Assembly (NCBI RefSeq): GCF_014633365.1
Contig: NC_068350.1
Span: 26,961,119 to 27,025,118, forward strand
Length of the DNA stretch: 64,000 nt
Origin: Diospyros lotus
Taxonomy: Eukaryota; Streptophyta; Magnoliopsida; Ericales; Ebenaceae
Reading direction: 5' to 3'
Position numbers and translations under genes: made by a program. Below are positions 13,226 to 24,493 of the stretch, piece by piece. Positions within the stretch are counted from its first letter, which is position 1, and each line of letters opens with the position of its first letter. The notes under the pieces are model-generated. The model saw only the letters and a list, made by a program, of their open reading frames with translations. It did no database searches and had not been told where the DNA came from.

Positions 13226-16063
13226 GGTGGCAAGACACATGGTGAAATATGATTGGCCGAAGGTGTTTATAAAATGAGATTTTGGGTTGTAAAATTGAAC
13301 GTTCAAGAATTCAAGGGAAACTCTAGGGAAATTTTGGTGGGATTGAGAGAGAAGAAAGTAAGGATTTTAAAGAGATTCTCTAAAGAAAAGAATGGGAGGT
13401 TTTGCCAGAATCAAAGTGGAAACAACCTCACCAAAAAGTTCAAAGTTCATACCAAAACTACCAAAAAATAGCGAGGTAAGTCCAGTCTAAGCTTATATTC
13501 TTATAGAGAGGAAAGAAAGGAAGTCATTCTTTTAAGAAATATTGTTTAACTAAGTTAGAACAATCCTATGTAAAAATATTTAAAGTTTGGTTTATGAAAA
13601 TATATGTTTTCTACAGAAAACCCATTCCCGTAGATGGTTAACAGTGTCCCAACAAGATAAACCTTAAAGGTGAGCAATTTTTATGCATGCTTCTTACTTC
13701 CTCTTGATCACTCTTGGGTTCATTGTGGATGGTTTGTTGCTTACGTCTTTATCTCCTTTGTTTCGAGTATATCTTTTCTATTTTGTTGCATCGAGTTTGA
13801 ACACGGTGGCTTTCGTGCGTGGCTAATGGCTTGCATATCATATTCCTTCTGCTTTGCCATACAACATCACATGGTTGGTGGCTTATATCTCATATTTCCT
13901 TGCTTTAAGCATATCCCGCCTATATATATATGATCGATGTGTTGTATTTTGTGGTTAGTTGCTGAGATTAGAATTTGAACATGATGATTAGCTACTTGTT
14001 GGTGGAACATCACGATGATCGGGGAGGGCAATCTTGTGCCCAAAGGTGGGGTCGTACCTAGAGGTAAGGCGTGAGGGGTTGGACCACGATCACGTGCCCA
14101 AAGGTGGGGCTTAGCCTAGAGGTGAGGCTGAGATGTTTGACACAAGTGCTGGAAGGGATGATGGTGACTCGGGGAGGTTTTATATTGATATGATCTTGGG
14201 AGGTTTATACTTATTTCTGCATGTTTCCTAGCATAATTGCATATTGCTCTTGCATGCATAGTTTCCTTTCTAGTACTACTCACTTAAAAGTAATTATCTA
14301 ATTTGGGTGTTTCATACCCCTGGAACATTCAACGTTCCAGGTATGTTAAGCATATCAAGTACTCCAGGTTCCAGTGTGAGCAAGGATTCAGAGGTGGTGC
14401 TTAGCTGATTTAGAGTTGGATTTATTTGTGTACCCGTGTAATCCCAATATTGTAATGTATATAGTAGTTAAGATACTTAAGGATGTATGGTATTTGTGTG
14501 CGGTTTTGTGGTTGTACCGCAAAATTTATGTATTTGTGAAGCTATTATAACTTTCTGATATGTGGGTGTGTGACGAACTTTTATTTAAACTTGTGGAAAT
14601 CCTAGCTATTTAGTATTCTCAGGTTTGATCCTTGCTTCCGTTGATAAAGGATTTCCAATAATGCCCGAGGTCATTATTAGCATATAATGAATGTCTTATT
14701 GCTTCATTGTGTAATTGAAAAGTGGAGCGTTATAGAATGGAAGGCGCACACGGTTCGGTCCTTCCGTCTTGGTCTTCTCTCCTCTACGTCTCTATTTGTC
14801 ACTTGGATAGTTTCACTTTGCGTCTCTATCTGGTTAATGGGCTTCGGTTATATTGTAATTATGTTGCTTCGGTTTGATTATTTCAAGAAAAAAACTGAAC
14901 CGAACACAGAAAATCGAACTTTCCAAAAAATTTAACCGAACGAAATTTTTGAAAAAAAATAACCGAACCAAACCGACCGAACTTATCGATTCCATTCAGT
15001 TACTTCAGTTTAACTAAAGTTTTGCTCACCCCTAGCCATATCTCTTTCATTTTAACTTCGATTCGACCCCCGTTTGAACCTACGGGTCTCTCTTTTCCCC
15101 CTCTAAAGGATTATTAAAAAAAAATGGACTTACCTCACCATTTTTCTAACTATTTGGGGAGAACTCCGATAAAGACTCGAAACTCCGGCAAGGCTTGTTC
15201 TCCCCCGCTCTTTCTCTGATTTTTTCCCTTCTTCTTGTAGAATTTCCTCCCCTCTTTCAAGAATAAGATCCTCATCTTAGAATCTCTCAAACCTCAAATT
15301 CATTTGGAATGGTTTGAGAACAACCCATGGGCCTTATTTATAGATTTCCAGGACCAATCATGTGTTACCACTTGTCTCAAGATAAGCTTTGGACTCTAAA
15401 GACTCAAAGCTATAATTGAATGTTGCTTGAAATCCAAAACCATATTAGATTGAGTTTTTGAAATCCAAAGTGATCCAAAACTATATTGGAATAAATCTTG
15501 AAATCCAACGTGATTTATTTACGCAAATATCCCAAGCTTCTTCCAAATGCCATTTTGGCATTGATTTCAAGTCCTCAAGTTTTGATATTTTACTACATGA
15601 ACCCCTAAGTCCCATGCTTCTCAATTGGCCCAACAAATTTGAAAAAAATATCATATTCAATTCTTTTTCGACTGGAATCAAAATTACACTTAAGCTCCAA
15701 ATGCATGTTTCGTTCGCAAACCCTTTTGTTTCATCCCAAAACCACTTAAGGGTCATTTTATTCACAAAATTAGAGCCTTCTCAGGATTCCTTGGATTTTT
15801 CGGAAGTCCCTTACCATCATTCAATCTTTCAGACTGACTCTTAACCATATCGAAAATTGTCTCTGATTTGATTTCTTTCGGCGTCATAAATCTCGTCTTG
15901 AGATGCTCATCAATGACATACCTTTATCCTCAAGTATTTATGCTTTGGGGAGCTCCCTGTCGTCGATTCGACAATTTATTTTACTATCAAGTCACTTTTT
16001 TGGTATTTTATACTCATTTAAAATACGTGGCAACCTCACAAAAATATGGGGTATTACAATAAG

Positions 16064-17483
16064 AACCAAATATTTTTGCACAAACCTCTTCATCTTATTT
16101 TTTTTCTTTTTTTTCCATATTTTTTCTCTATTTGTTTTTCCCCTGACGTGCCTTCACGCACCTCCTCAAGCTTTTCCATGCGTCTCCACACGCAGGGGCT
16201 TGCTAGATCATGCACTGCACTTGCCAGTCTTCTTCCTAGTGCAGATCGCCGGCAGCCACGACTAGCTCTGGTTTTGTTTACTTTTCTCCTTCATTTAAGC
16301 TATGTTTTGCCTCCTATTTGAATCATGTCTTCCTCTATTCATCCTTTACAGGATTATAGCTTCAAACCACTCGATCAAAGCCAGTTTTTGATTGGTCAAA
16401 CCCAGATTCTGGCAAAACTCAATTTTTTGGTCAATCCTCGAATCACCCTCAAATCTCTATGAAACTTACCCAAATTTTATAGAAACGACCCTCTGGGTAT
16501 GGGGAACAAAAGACCCTTATGCATTTCCTTCAATTCTCTCTCAGACGCTTGAATTTCCAAGATTAATTTTCCATTCCATTTGGCCATCTCTAAAACCCTC
16601 TATTTATAGGCAACGTCGAGCTTTCAAATGCTCATGGTTGGCCAAACTAACGACTCTGTGGCTTCTACCTACCCCAGATTGACCCAAACAAGCCAACATC
16701 TTACCCCCAAAACTCGGATTACAGAGCTCAAAATTTTGGCCAGACATTGTCGAAAATCTTGAAAATTCGGCCACCCTTGTGGCCCATGTCGGCCTAGGCC
16801 CGACCCTAAAGTATCCCCAACCCATTTCCTCAAGACCCCAATGGTCGGAAGCAGTAGTCAATGACCAAAAATGTGGTTAGTCGGCCATGGCAGTGTTCTC
16901 ATTGCAAGCTTTGCAAAAATTACACTTTAACCCCAACCTCTTTCTAATTTGCACGTTGGTCATTTCCTTGAAGCCCATGAGCTTCTCAACAGTTCCATTA
17001 TGACCCACAAGTTTTAAACCTTTCATTTCATCCCTAAAGGTTCAAGAATAACGTCCTTTCGACCTTCCTTGGGAAAAATTAAGAAATTGCACTTAGGCCT
17101 AAATGTACGTTTTGACTGTAAACCTTTTTGTTTCCTCCCGAAACCACTTAAGGGTTATTTTTTATGCCAAATATGAACCTCCTTGGGGTTTTGTTGACTT
17201 CCCAAAAGTCTCATACGACAATTTGATTTTTCAACTTGAAACACAACTGTACCTAAAATTGTCTCTAATTTGACTTATTTAGATGCCATAAATCTTGCCT
17301 CGAAATGCTCGTAAATTCCATATTAATTTTCTTGGATATCTCGATTCCAGGGCACTCCCTACAGTTGATTCGATCATTTACATCTGTGAGAAATTATGTT
17401 AAAATCCTCAAAGATTTTGAAAAATTCATTTTCAACCCAAGATAAATTACTCTTGAGTCCTTTGAAAATTCTCAGGTATTACA
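16064..17483 (-). repeat. H: gypsy LTR, interrupted on the left by G1
   Basis: On the plus strand this ends CTCAGGTATTACA at 17483, so on the minus strand an LTR begins TGTAATACCTGAG. The body repeats phrases typical of the other LTRs here: CACTTAAGGGTT, TTACACTTTAACC, and CTCCCTACAGTTGATTCGA beside the LTR start. Its left end is at the G1 insertion (ATAAG, 16059-16063), so the rest lies outside the window. Open frames of 85-96 codons at 16392-16861 show no known motif. Confidence 0.5.
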
Positions 17484-17509
17484 AAATTAACCTCTACTTC
17501 TATTTTAGC

Positions 17510-17880
17510 AATGCCTTGTGGAACAGGAAGATTCAAGATCTATTATGATGCTTTTAGAAACCGGGGCTGAGGGTGTGTCCTCATGATGGTAATGTATGGA
17601 TCTTGATAGTGAAAAATTATGGGCCACATTTTATCACCCATGATTCAAAATTGGTAGCAATTGGGTTTGCCTTGGAAGTTTGGCAGCACTACTTGTGTGG
17701 GGAAAATTTGAGGTCTTCACAGATCATGGAAGGTTGAGGTACCTATTCCCTGAGAGAGAGATCTGGATATGAGGTAGCGATGGTGGATGGAGTTTTCGAA
17801 GGATTGCGATTGTGTGATTCAATACTACCCAGGAGGGACAATGTGGTAGCTCATGCAGGGATGAGTCTACTTTGATAGCT
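17510..17880 (+). pseudogene. RNase H remnant of the gypsy element carrying LTR A
   Basis: Broken plus-strand frames give CGTGRFKIYYDAF, GCVLM, THDSKLVAIGFALEVWQHYL, CGENL and RRDNVVAHAGMS. These follow the gypsy RNase H order: GTEGFVVYCDAS, GLGCVLM, THDLELAAVVFALKIWRHYL, GKANVVADALS. Several stops and frame changes are present. After it, 17881-18227 shows no recognisable integrase, so the 3' part of pol has been lost. Confidence 0.75.
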
Positions 17881-18227
17881 AATGTGATAGCCCAGGGATG
17901 GGGACTCGTGGAGGCTTTTAGCCTATTGATAGTATATGTGATTCCTTAAGGAATGTCTATTTACATCGTTGGCCTGACGATTCACTCTTGTTTGTTGGAA
18001 TAGATCCGACAAACTACTCCAGAAAACTCGAAGGGTAAGGTCATGGATTGATAACCTGGATTTCATTTCTTGAATGGAATACTTCGGTTTCTAATCAAAT
18101 TTATGTGCATAAAGCTAATGAATTAAGGCAAACCATACTGGATAAGGCACACCAAACTAGGTACGTTATCCACCATAGAGTTACCTCAATATGTGAGTTT
18201 TGAGGAAATAGATGAAATTTTGAGGAT

Positions 18228-18249
18228 GAAATTTTTTAAGGGGGGAGAG
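18228..18249 (+). other. Polypurine tract of the LTR-A element
   Basis: The run aattttttaaggggggagag lies directly before the LTR start TATAATACCCGAG and is preceded by GAGGATGAAATT, the usual gypsy context. A second copy is at 28742-28763 in the duplicated contig end. Confidence 0.75.
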
Positions 18250-20152
18250 TATAATACCCGAGATTTTTGTAAAGTTCATATTTTTTAAGGGCAAAATTGT
18301 AATTTTGAAATTCGGGTAAAAGTGTAGTTTATGAAAAGTTTGGGGTAGGAGGTGCAATCTTTCAAAGGTTCGGGTCAAGGTGCGATAACACAAAGGCCAA
18401 AGTATAATAGTGCAAAACTTCGGACCATAGTATAATTATTAAAAAACCATAACTGGGTCATTAAAGGAACGAACCGGCATAATGGGCTATTGGGAGTAAT
18501 GATGAGGCACACTAAACCAAGGCATGAGGTGGTGGGGCATGTGGAAAACAACCATTGGCTACTTGGAATTCATGATGACACCTCAGAAATGACCCCGAGA
18601 TGGAGAGATGTGATTGGCCCGGGATTTTTATAAATATGACCAAAGTTTAGCCAAGCCAATTCAAGTAAGTTCAGGCTAAAATTGGGTTGGGAGGCTTTGA
18701 GGTGAGGATTTTGTTCTTGAGAAAGAGGGGAAGATTCTGCAAAAAGAATGAGTGAAATCGGTGAAGAAACGAGGGAGAAACGAGCTTCGTAGAAGTTTTC
18801 AAAGTTTCACCGAAATTTAGGCAGAAACTGTCAGAAAACAGCGAGGTAAGTCTGATTAAATTTTATATTCCAATAAAGGGGAGAGAAATGAGCATGTAGG
18901 AAAAATGGAGGTTGAATTGGAGCTAAAACAATGGAGATATGGCAAAAAAAAAATGAGAGGCTATTGCGTTATCGTCAAAGAAGACGGTGGCACGTGTAGT
19001 ACATGTGCCGAAGAGGGCTGTGCGTGCAGGCGCATGGTCAGTCTTCTGGGGGTGTGTGGGACCTCCTTTTTACATGCAAATTTCTAGAAATTAGTATAAA
19101 TTATTTAGAACAAGTTTTTATAAAAATATTGGGGTTTTTTTTACAAAAATACGTGTTTTCTGCAGAAAACCTAAACCGACAAGTGTGAACACTACACCCG
19201 AAAGGTAAACAGTCAAGGTGAGTGGTTCTTTCATGTGTCTTTCTTTATCTTGATCATTCTTGGTTTCATTTGTGTGTGGTTTGTGGCTTATATCTCATGT
19301 TTCCTTTGTTCTGAGCATATCCTTTCTATTTTTCACGCATCTTGGCATTTCGTGATTGGTTAGTGGGTCATCATGGTGATCGTGCCCATGAGTGTGGGGC
19401 TGGAGTTTGGCATGATGATTGACAGGGATGATGGCAAGTCATCATGTGTGATCAGGTCAGTGCGGTGGGAAGCGATCACGTGCCCATGAATGTGGAGCTG
19501 GAGTTTGAACATGATGACTGGTAGGGATGATGGAGACAGGGGTGATTCCATGACATATTGTAATTTTTCATTTGCACGCAGCATGTCTCTTCTTCCCTAA
19601 ACCATCTCACTTAGATATAATTATCTAACTTGGGTGTTTTATACCCTTGGAACATTTAACGTTCTAGGTATATCAAATGTGTCGGGTACTCCGGGTTCCA
19701 ATTCTAGCAAAGGTAAAGAGTTGGCACTCAATTAACTTTGAGTTTGATTGTTGGATACCTATGTAATCCAATTGGTGTATTGTAAATAGTGGCTAGAATA
19801 CTCAAAGTTTGTAAGGGGTGTGTGAGTATCCCATGGATGTTTTGTGTTGTACTACAAATGAATGTATATAAGTTACCCATGCAACACTATAGATTAGTGG
19901 GTTTGATGTATTATACGTGCTAGAGGGTGTGGCATTGTAGTTTGAAATCCAGATACTTGAGTCCAAAGATGTGCATGCGTAAGTATGGGAGTCCTTTACT
20001 TTCGTGCTAAAAGTTTTATTATTGAGAAATCCTAGCTATCTAGCTACTCAGGTTCGGTCCTTTGCTTTCATTGGTAAGGATTTCCATAATGCCCATATGT
20101 GATATTAGTTTATATTTAACATCATTGTGTATTTGAAAAGCGGGGCGTTATA
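18250..20152 (+). repeat. A: 3' LTR of a plus-strand gypsy element
   Basis: It starts TATAATACCCGAG (TG has become TA) after a PPT and ends GCGGGGCGTTATA. A TATA-like TTTATAAATATG lies near 18627, and a splice-donor-like GCGAGGTAAGTCTG near 18841, shared with LTR F. It appears again at 28764-30665 in the duplicated contig. The two copies differ by one substitution (18791 A, 29305 C) and one A in a homopolymer (18944-18953 against 29458-29466). Confidence 0.75.
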
Positions 20153-20850
20153 GCCTTTGTAGTTTGATTTTTCTTGGATTGAATGACAATGTTATATTGC
20201 AATTATTGGTGTGGTTACTCTTGTTCTTGCACTTGTCAGTTTATCATTTTGGCCTTATGTTTTATAAAAATGGTTAAAATTCTTTAACAATGTGCATCAT
20301 GGTTTCATCTTAAGGGGGAGCGTATCCTAAGGGGGAGCATATCACTTGTAAGTATTTTTTTTTTTATTTATGACAAAAAAGGGGGAGAATGGTATTATTT
20401 GAAATTGATTTCATGAATTAAGTTTTCATCACAGTCAAAAAGGGGGAAATTGATGTTTTTGTTTTGATGATTCACAAAATTCCATATGTTATGAAAACAA
20501 AATCAATTTCAAACCAATTTATGAAAACAAAATCCATTTCAAATCAAAATAAACTTACATTTAAAACAACTTATTTCTATAGCACATTTTCTTAATGGAA
20601 AGTGGAAAAACAACATAATTTGTCTCAAACACATTGGCCAAAATACTTTTCAAAAGTCGAGCCTAAAATCGTTGGAGAAAACAAAGCAAATTTTTGAAAA
20701 ATATGAGATAACTTGTCAACCGGTTGCAAAGTATGCTCTCTGTAGTTTTCTGTCGACCGCTTCTGCATCAGGACCTATCGACCGTTCTTAAGAAGTTGTC
20801 GACCGCCTTGATTCACCTGTCGACGAGTGTTCAAATATTTGAACTAACTT
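20153..20850 (+). mobile_element. Sirevirus-like Copia 3' end: PPT motifs and truncated LTR
   Basis: Before the LTR there are repeated AAGGGGGAG motifs (20312-20340, 20388-20398) and a final AAAAAGGGGGAAAT at 20437-20450. The LTR then starts TGATGTTTTTGTTTTGATG at 20451. Multiple GGGGGAG motifs before a TGATGTTTTTG LTR are a Sirevirus trait. Inside the LTR, TCGACCG recurs at 20753, 20778 and 20799 (TCGACG at 20820). The LTR loses recognisable character after about 20850. The copy at 30666-31363 is the duplicated contig end. Confidence 0.6.
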
Positions 20851-21577
20851 GGTTGATTCCGTTGTGGGTGAAGTGGAGGTGGTTATCTTTATCGGTAATT
20901 GTGGTTATTGGAATTCATGTCGGCGACGATGATCAGTTGGTCTGAAATCAATGGGTTACTGCAAGTCAGATTTGAGACTATTGAGGTTTAGATCTAAGGC
21001 TAACAGTTTAATTAACTACCATAAAAAAATGAAGAAGAGGACCAGGATGGAAGTAGTAAACAGCGGTAGAAGCTCGTTGAAGTAATGACAACTATTTTTT
21101 GGCACTGGGCGGTGGCCGACAATGACCAAACCACCAACATCTGGATGAGCTGAGAGAGACGAGTCCAACGGTGGTGACGGCCTCACGATTGGAGCATCGA
21201 AGAGAGAGATCAGAGAAAAAATAGTGTTAACGAATGGATCTGAAAGGCGGCGTTTGGCGGCTGCAACGATGGCTGGGCTCCGGGGGTTGGCCAATAAGAG
21301 GTCGGCGACGGCGATGGACAAAGTGGTCGTGGAAGCCCGATCGATGGTGGTGATATTTGGCAATCACAAGAGTTGTAGACAAAGGCGGTGAGGCTAACAA
21401 TCTACGGTGATTGTCGAAGTTGACAATGGTGACGCTGGGTGAGGTCGGTGATCGACGGATGATGAAGGTCGATAGTGGGTGATGGTGGTTATGCGAGGCC
21501 GAAATGATGACAAACGTGTGAGACTTTTTTATTCCTGACATTTTGACAACAACACTAAAACTTCTTTATTCCTGGCA
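20851..21577. other. Unassigned sequence left of LTR D
   Basis: This GGTGG/GACGG-rich sequence has two overlapping minus-strand open frames (115 and 104 codons, 21016-21541) rich in Ser, His and Pro. No known domain is visible and I do not call a gene. It ends at the TTTTT target duplication of LTR D and continues at 51037. The same sequence is at 31364-32090. Confidence 0.35.
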
Positions 21578-21916
21578 TTTTTTGTAACACTCCCTCTCCT
21601 AGAACTACCCGAGAAGAGGTGCTATGGAGAAAATAGAGAAAATAAAATAAAATCTCTAATAAACTGAAACAAAAATCATCAATAACTTAACTAATCAAAA
21701 CTGGAAGCGTCTCAAACAACTAAAATTGAACTCTGAGTCAATATAAACTAAAAATCATAAACTCTGTCTAAGGGACAATCCCTCAACTAAGATATAAAAT
21801 AATCCTAAACTGACAAGACACTATAAACTAACAAAACTCCCAGATATCTTTCATTCTCTAACGACTCCACGTACACACACTACTGACCACTTCTGCTAGG
21901 CCCCACATCTGGTACT

Positions 21917-23818
21917 TGTTGCATCGCTCACCTTGCATTTATCACTTTTTGTATTTTTCTTTTACTAACAGAGCTTATTTAGCAGCTATTTATGTTCACA
22001 GAAAGGATGACACGTTTAGACTCGTTAGTGCACGAGTGTGATTATAGCAGAGAATTTATATGTAATTTTTTCGGGTAAGACCGGGTCGATTCACAGGGAA
22101 ATTACTCATGGAGGGAGATAACCACACCAGTTCTTTTGATTAATGAAACAATAAGATGAGATCAAACTAAATGAAATATGACTATAATCTAGATATGGAG
22201 AGGTCTTGGGTCAAGATAGATCTGGTGCCAAACCCAACTGATTCACCATATAGCTTTCTTTGATGTAACTAAGAGCTCAAGTAGTTTAGATCTTAACCAT
22301 TAAATACACTACTGAGATGATGATAACTCTTTGTTCAAGCAACCTCCATACATGGCATGAAGACTCTATGTTAAGCAACTATCATAAATCAGTGTATAAA
22401 TAACGTTTAGACAAAATAATTGCTCGGGGCTTGGGTATGAGGACGTTTCCAGGTCAAGCAATTCTCATACGTGGTATGGAAACTCTAAGTTAGGCATACG
22501 AACCAATCCAAGCCTGAGGTTTTCATTAAAAATATTTCCCAAACTACTTTTGCTTTGGTTACTTGAACATCTGGGGTTCTGCTATATTGATTCATCAGTG
22601 GCTTTGGGCACCGTCTTTGCCTCAACCTAAGGGTCGAATTAGCCACACATCTTCATGGGTAGTGCAAGACTAAAGCTAATCTCAACGGATGAATATGAGA
22701 TTTACGAAGAAAAATAAACTAGAACTAACAATAAGAAATCGATAAACTATTACTGTATTGATTACTGAAACGAACTACAACTTGAAACAGAAAATGGACT
22801 TGTAATATATCTGGAGCAAAAGCTCAGAACTAGCAAAACGAAAAAAAATGACTGAAGTATTACCCAATTAAAATACAGACAAGAACTAAAAATAAAAGAA
22901 AACGGACAGAATGAAAAGACTTATAACTTTTCAATGATCTTCCTCTTTTTGTGTTTTTCTGAGTATCCTCTACTCTTACCACCCATTGATTCCAAAGAAT
23001 GTTGGTTCCTTTTTAAGCTTATTGCACATGGAAGTGGGGACCACTTGATGAAAAGTTGTTCAAAAAGTTGGTTGAATTTACCTTAGAGCCACCGTGTTTA
23101 TTTGCGCATGTTAGAGCTTTTTTCGGATCCTCATTCGAATGTGCTAGCAGGGATATTCGAATGCATGCTTAGTTTCCCTTAGCCGCTCGGGTCATTCGAA
23201 TGAATCATAATCCCATTCGAATGAATTTCACACTTTACTGTTCCTTGCACGGTGATTTCTTCTATCATTCGAATGCAACAATACTTTCATTCAAATGAAT
23301 TTCTAATTTTCCTCTTAACATTCGAATGACTTGGGAAGTATTCAAATCTTGAGTTCTTTAAGTTGCTTCTTATTCGAATTACTCAGCTCATTCGAATGAC
23401 TTGGTCTTCATTTGAATATACACAATTTTACCTGGAGTTCTTGATTTTGCTATTTCTTATCCAAATTGGGCCAAGCTTATCCGAATATATTCCCGATAGT
23501 TTGCATATTCGAATGTTTGAATGATTCATTCGAATGATTGACTAGCTTCCATCTGAATTGCTCCATATTTGAATATCTTCTGAAGACTCATTCAAATTAC
23601 TCAGCTTTCATTCGAATGGTTTTGACTCTATCAGAACACCTTCATTTCTTGGCTTCTTCTTCCTCTATAGATCATGCCTTTGAAGAGTTAAATCATCCTT
23701 TCATCTCTTTTTCTTCCTTTGGGCTGCAACAAGCAATTTTTTTATATTTTAAGCTGATTAAATAGATTAGGAGGTAATAAAAATATAACAAATTTTTGGC
23801 ATTTTTGGGCATCAATCA
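21917..23818 (-). mobile_element. C2: solo LTR, family C, inside D (first copy)
   Basis: It starts TGTTGCATCGCTCACC, ends GGGCATCAATCA, and is flanked by GTACT (21912-21916 and 23819-23823). It carries CCGGGTCGATTCACAGGGAA near 22081, the family-C core, and near 22455-22490 a CTCATACGTGGTATGGAAAC block that C3 repeats inverted. A minus-strand GCTTAAAAAGG near 23010 is a possible TATA box. The CATTCGAATG array at 23130-23620 lies upstream of it in minus orientation. The second copy, 32430-34331, comes from the contig overlap. Confidence 0.75.
23130..23620. repeat. Interspersed CATTCGAATG palindrome array
   Basis: About ten exact ATTCGAAT words, most as the 10-bp palindrome CATTCGAATG, and about six one-mismatch forms (CATTCAAATG, CATTTGAAT) occur in 490 bases at irregular spacing of 20-60 bases. 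The sequence between them is not repeated, so this is not a tandem repeat. Repeated at 33643-34133 in the duplicated contig. Confidence 0.8.
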
Positions 23819-24493
23819 GTACTCCCCCTTTAAGACCTGGAATGGTGAAGAGTACAAGGTGAGTTACAAAGCTCAGCGAGTAATAAGATGGAAAGAATAA
23901 CTGAAACTGAATCGAAGAATATCGATATTGATAAAATACTAACTGTTCTCATACTGAAGGATATAATAATACTATCTGTTTGCATTTACAAGATGTTAAT
24001 GCACATAAACTGTAATATAAATATGTAGGTATGCAACTTTGGCTCATAGGCCCATATAATCTGATAATACATACCTGACTGATCTGAATCTTGCATACAT
24101 AAAAACTGTAAGCATATACTGTGGGCAATATACCCCTAGCCCCCTGGTCGTCACCAGGTAAGCAACACATAAACTGAAACTGGTGAGATCCCGTGAACAA
24201 GCAGCCTTGCGCGCATACTGAATGTAATGTCCATACATATGTTAGCACACGATATGCAGTGCTCCATATAAAGTCATGCTCAATGTTCATACCAAGATCT
24301 ATGCACATAATCTCTCAAAATAATTCTGATCATGTCATAATAAAATAATGTTGAACATGTTATGATCTTCATCACTTGTATTGGAATATAATGATTCAAG
24401 AGTTATGGGCATGCTACACTTATTATAAATATCATAAGATTCCAATATTTGAGGATATTTAATCTTTATTTAGCTAATAACTTGGATTGGGGT

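Larger units (their letters stand above)
8589..14734 (+). mobile_element. F: solo gypsy LTR inside the hAT element
   Basis: LTR F begins TGTAACATTCTAG and ends GAGCGTTATA, flanked by GAACG (8584-8588) and GAATG (14735-14739), a duplication with one change. Its own sequence is 8589-8828 and 13226-14734. The second part shares long stretches with LTR A (18250-20152): the GCGAGGTAAGTC splice-like motif, TTGGGTGTTTCATACCC, GGAACATTCAACGTTCCAGG and the end AAAAGTGGAGCGTTATA. A TATA-like TTTATAAAAT lies near 13265. It holds no coding region; the 60-90-codon frames are unconvincing. Confidence 0.75.
7734..15034. mobile_element. hAT-superfamily DNA transposon, non-autonomous, carrying nested LTRs
   Basis: The ends are TAGGGGTGTGCAA and, inverted, TAGGGGTGAGCAA, flanked by a perfect 8-bp duplication GCCATATC (7726-7733 and 15035-15042). 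An 8-bp duplication with TAGGGGTG-type inverted ends fits hAT. Subterminal regions (7740-7920 and 14880-15010) are full of CCGAAC / CGGTT words, as hAT ends often are. Its own sequence is only 7734-8588 plus 14740-15034 (about 1.15 kb), with no transposase, so an autonomous relative must have moved it. The 120-codon minus-strand frame at 8181-8543 is low-complexity (Ser/Pro/Arg) and I do not call it a gene. Confidence 0.8.
1..16058 (-). mobile_element. G1: Ty3/gypsy LTR retrotransposon, decayed and nested
   Basis: Read on the minus strand, this is a gypsy element with its 5' LTR on the right (16058 to 6449, interrupted), a PBS at 6448-6436, a decayed interior (6435-821), a PPT (820-797) and a 3' LTR that runs off the window start. 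The first ~796 bases closely match 15232-16058, as two LTRs should. The PPT context (aaattcttttaaggggagg before TGTAATACCCC) is typical of Tekay/Del-like gypsy elements. The 5 bases outside the 5' LTR are ATAAG; the matching duplication would lie left of the window. Two insertions enlarge it: C1 in the interior and a hAT nest in the 5' LTR. Without them it would be about 8-9 kb. pol is broken, so it cannot move by itself. Confidence 0.85.
6449..16058 (-). repeat. G1 5' LTR, split by a hAT insertion
   Basis: LTR sequence occupies 6449-7733 and 15043-16058 and is continuous once the hAT element and one copy of its 8-bp duplication are removed, giving about 2.3 kb. The right part matches the 3' LTR at 1-796. 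On the minus strand it begins TGTAATACCCC at 16058 and ends GTTACA at 6449. A TATA box, CTATAAATAA, lies on the minus strand at about 15334-15343. Confidence 0.8.

Noticed and set aside
20851..21541. Gene in the minus-strand frames of 115 and 104 codons
   Set aside because: Two frames overlap, composition is skewed, no domain or splice support; left as unassigned.
23130..23620. CRISPR or satellite reading of the CATTCGAATG cluster
   Set aside because: Irregular spacing, very short motif and LTR context; satellites would repeat the spacers too.
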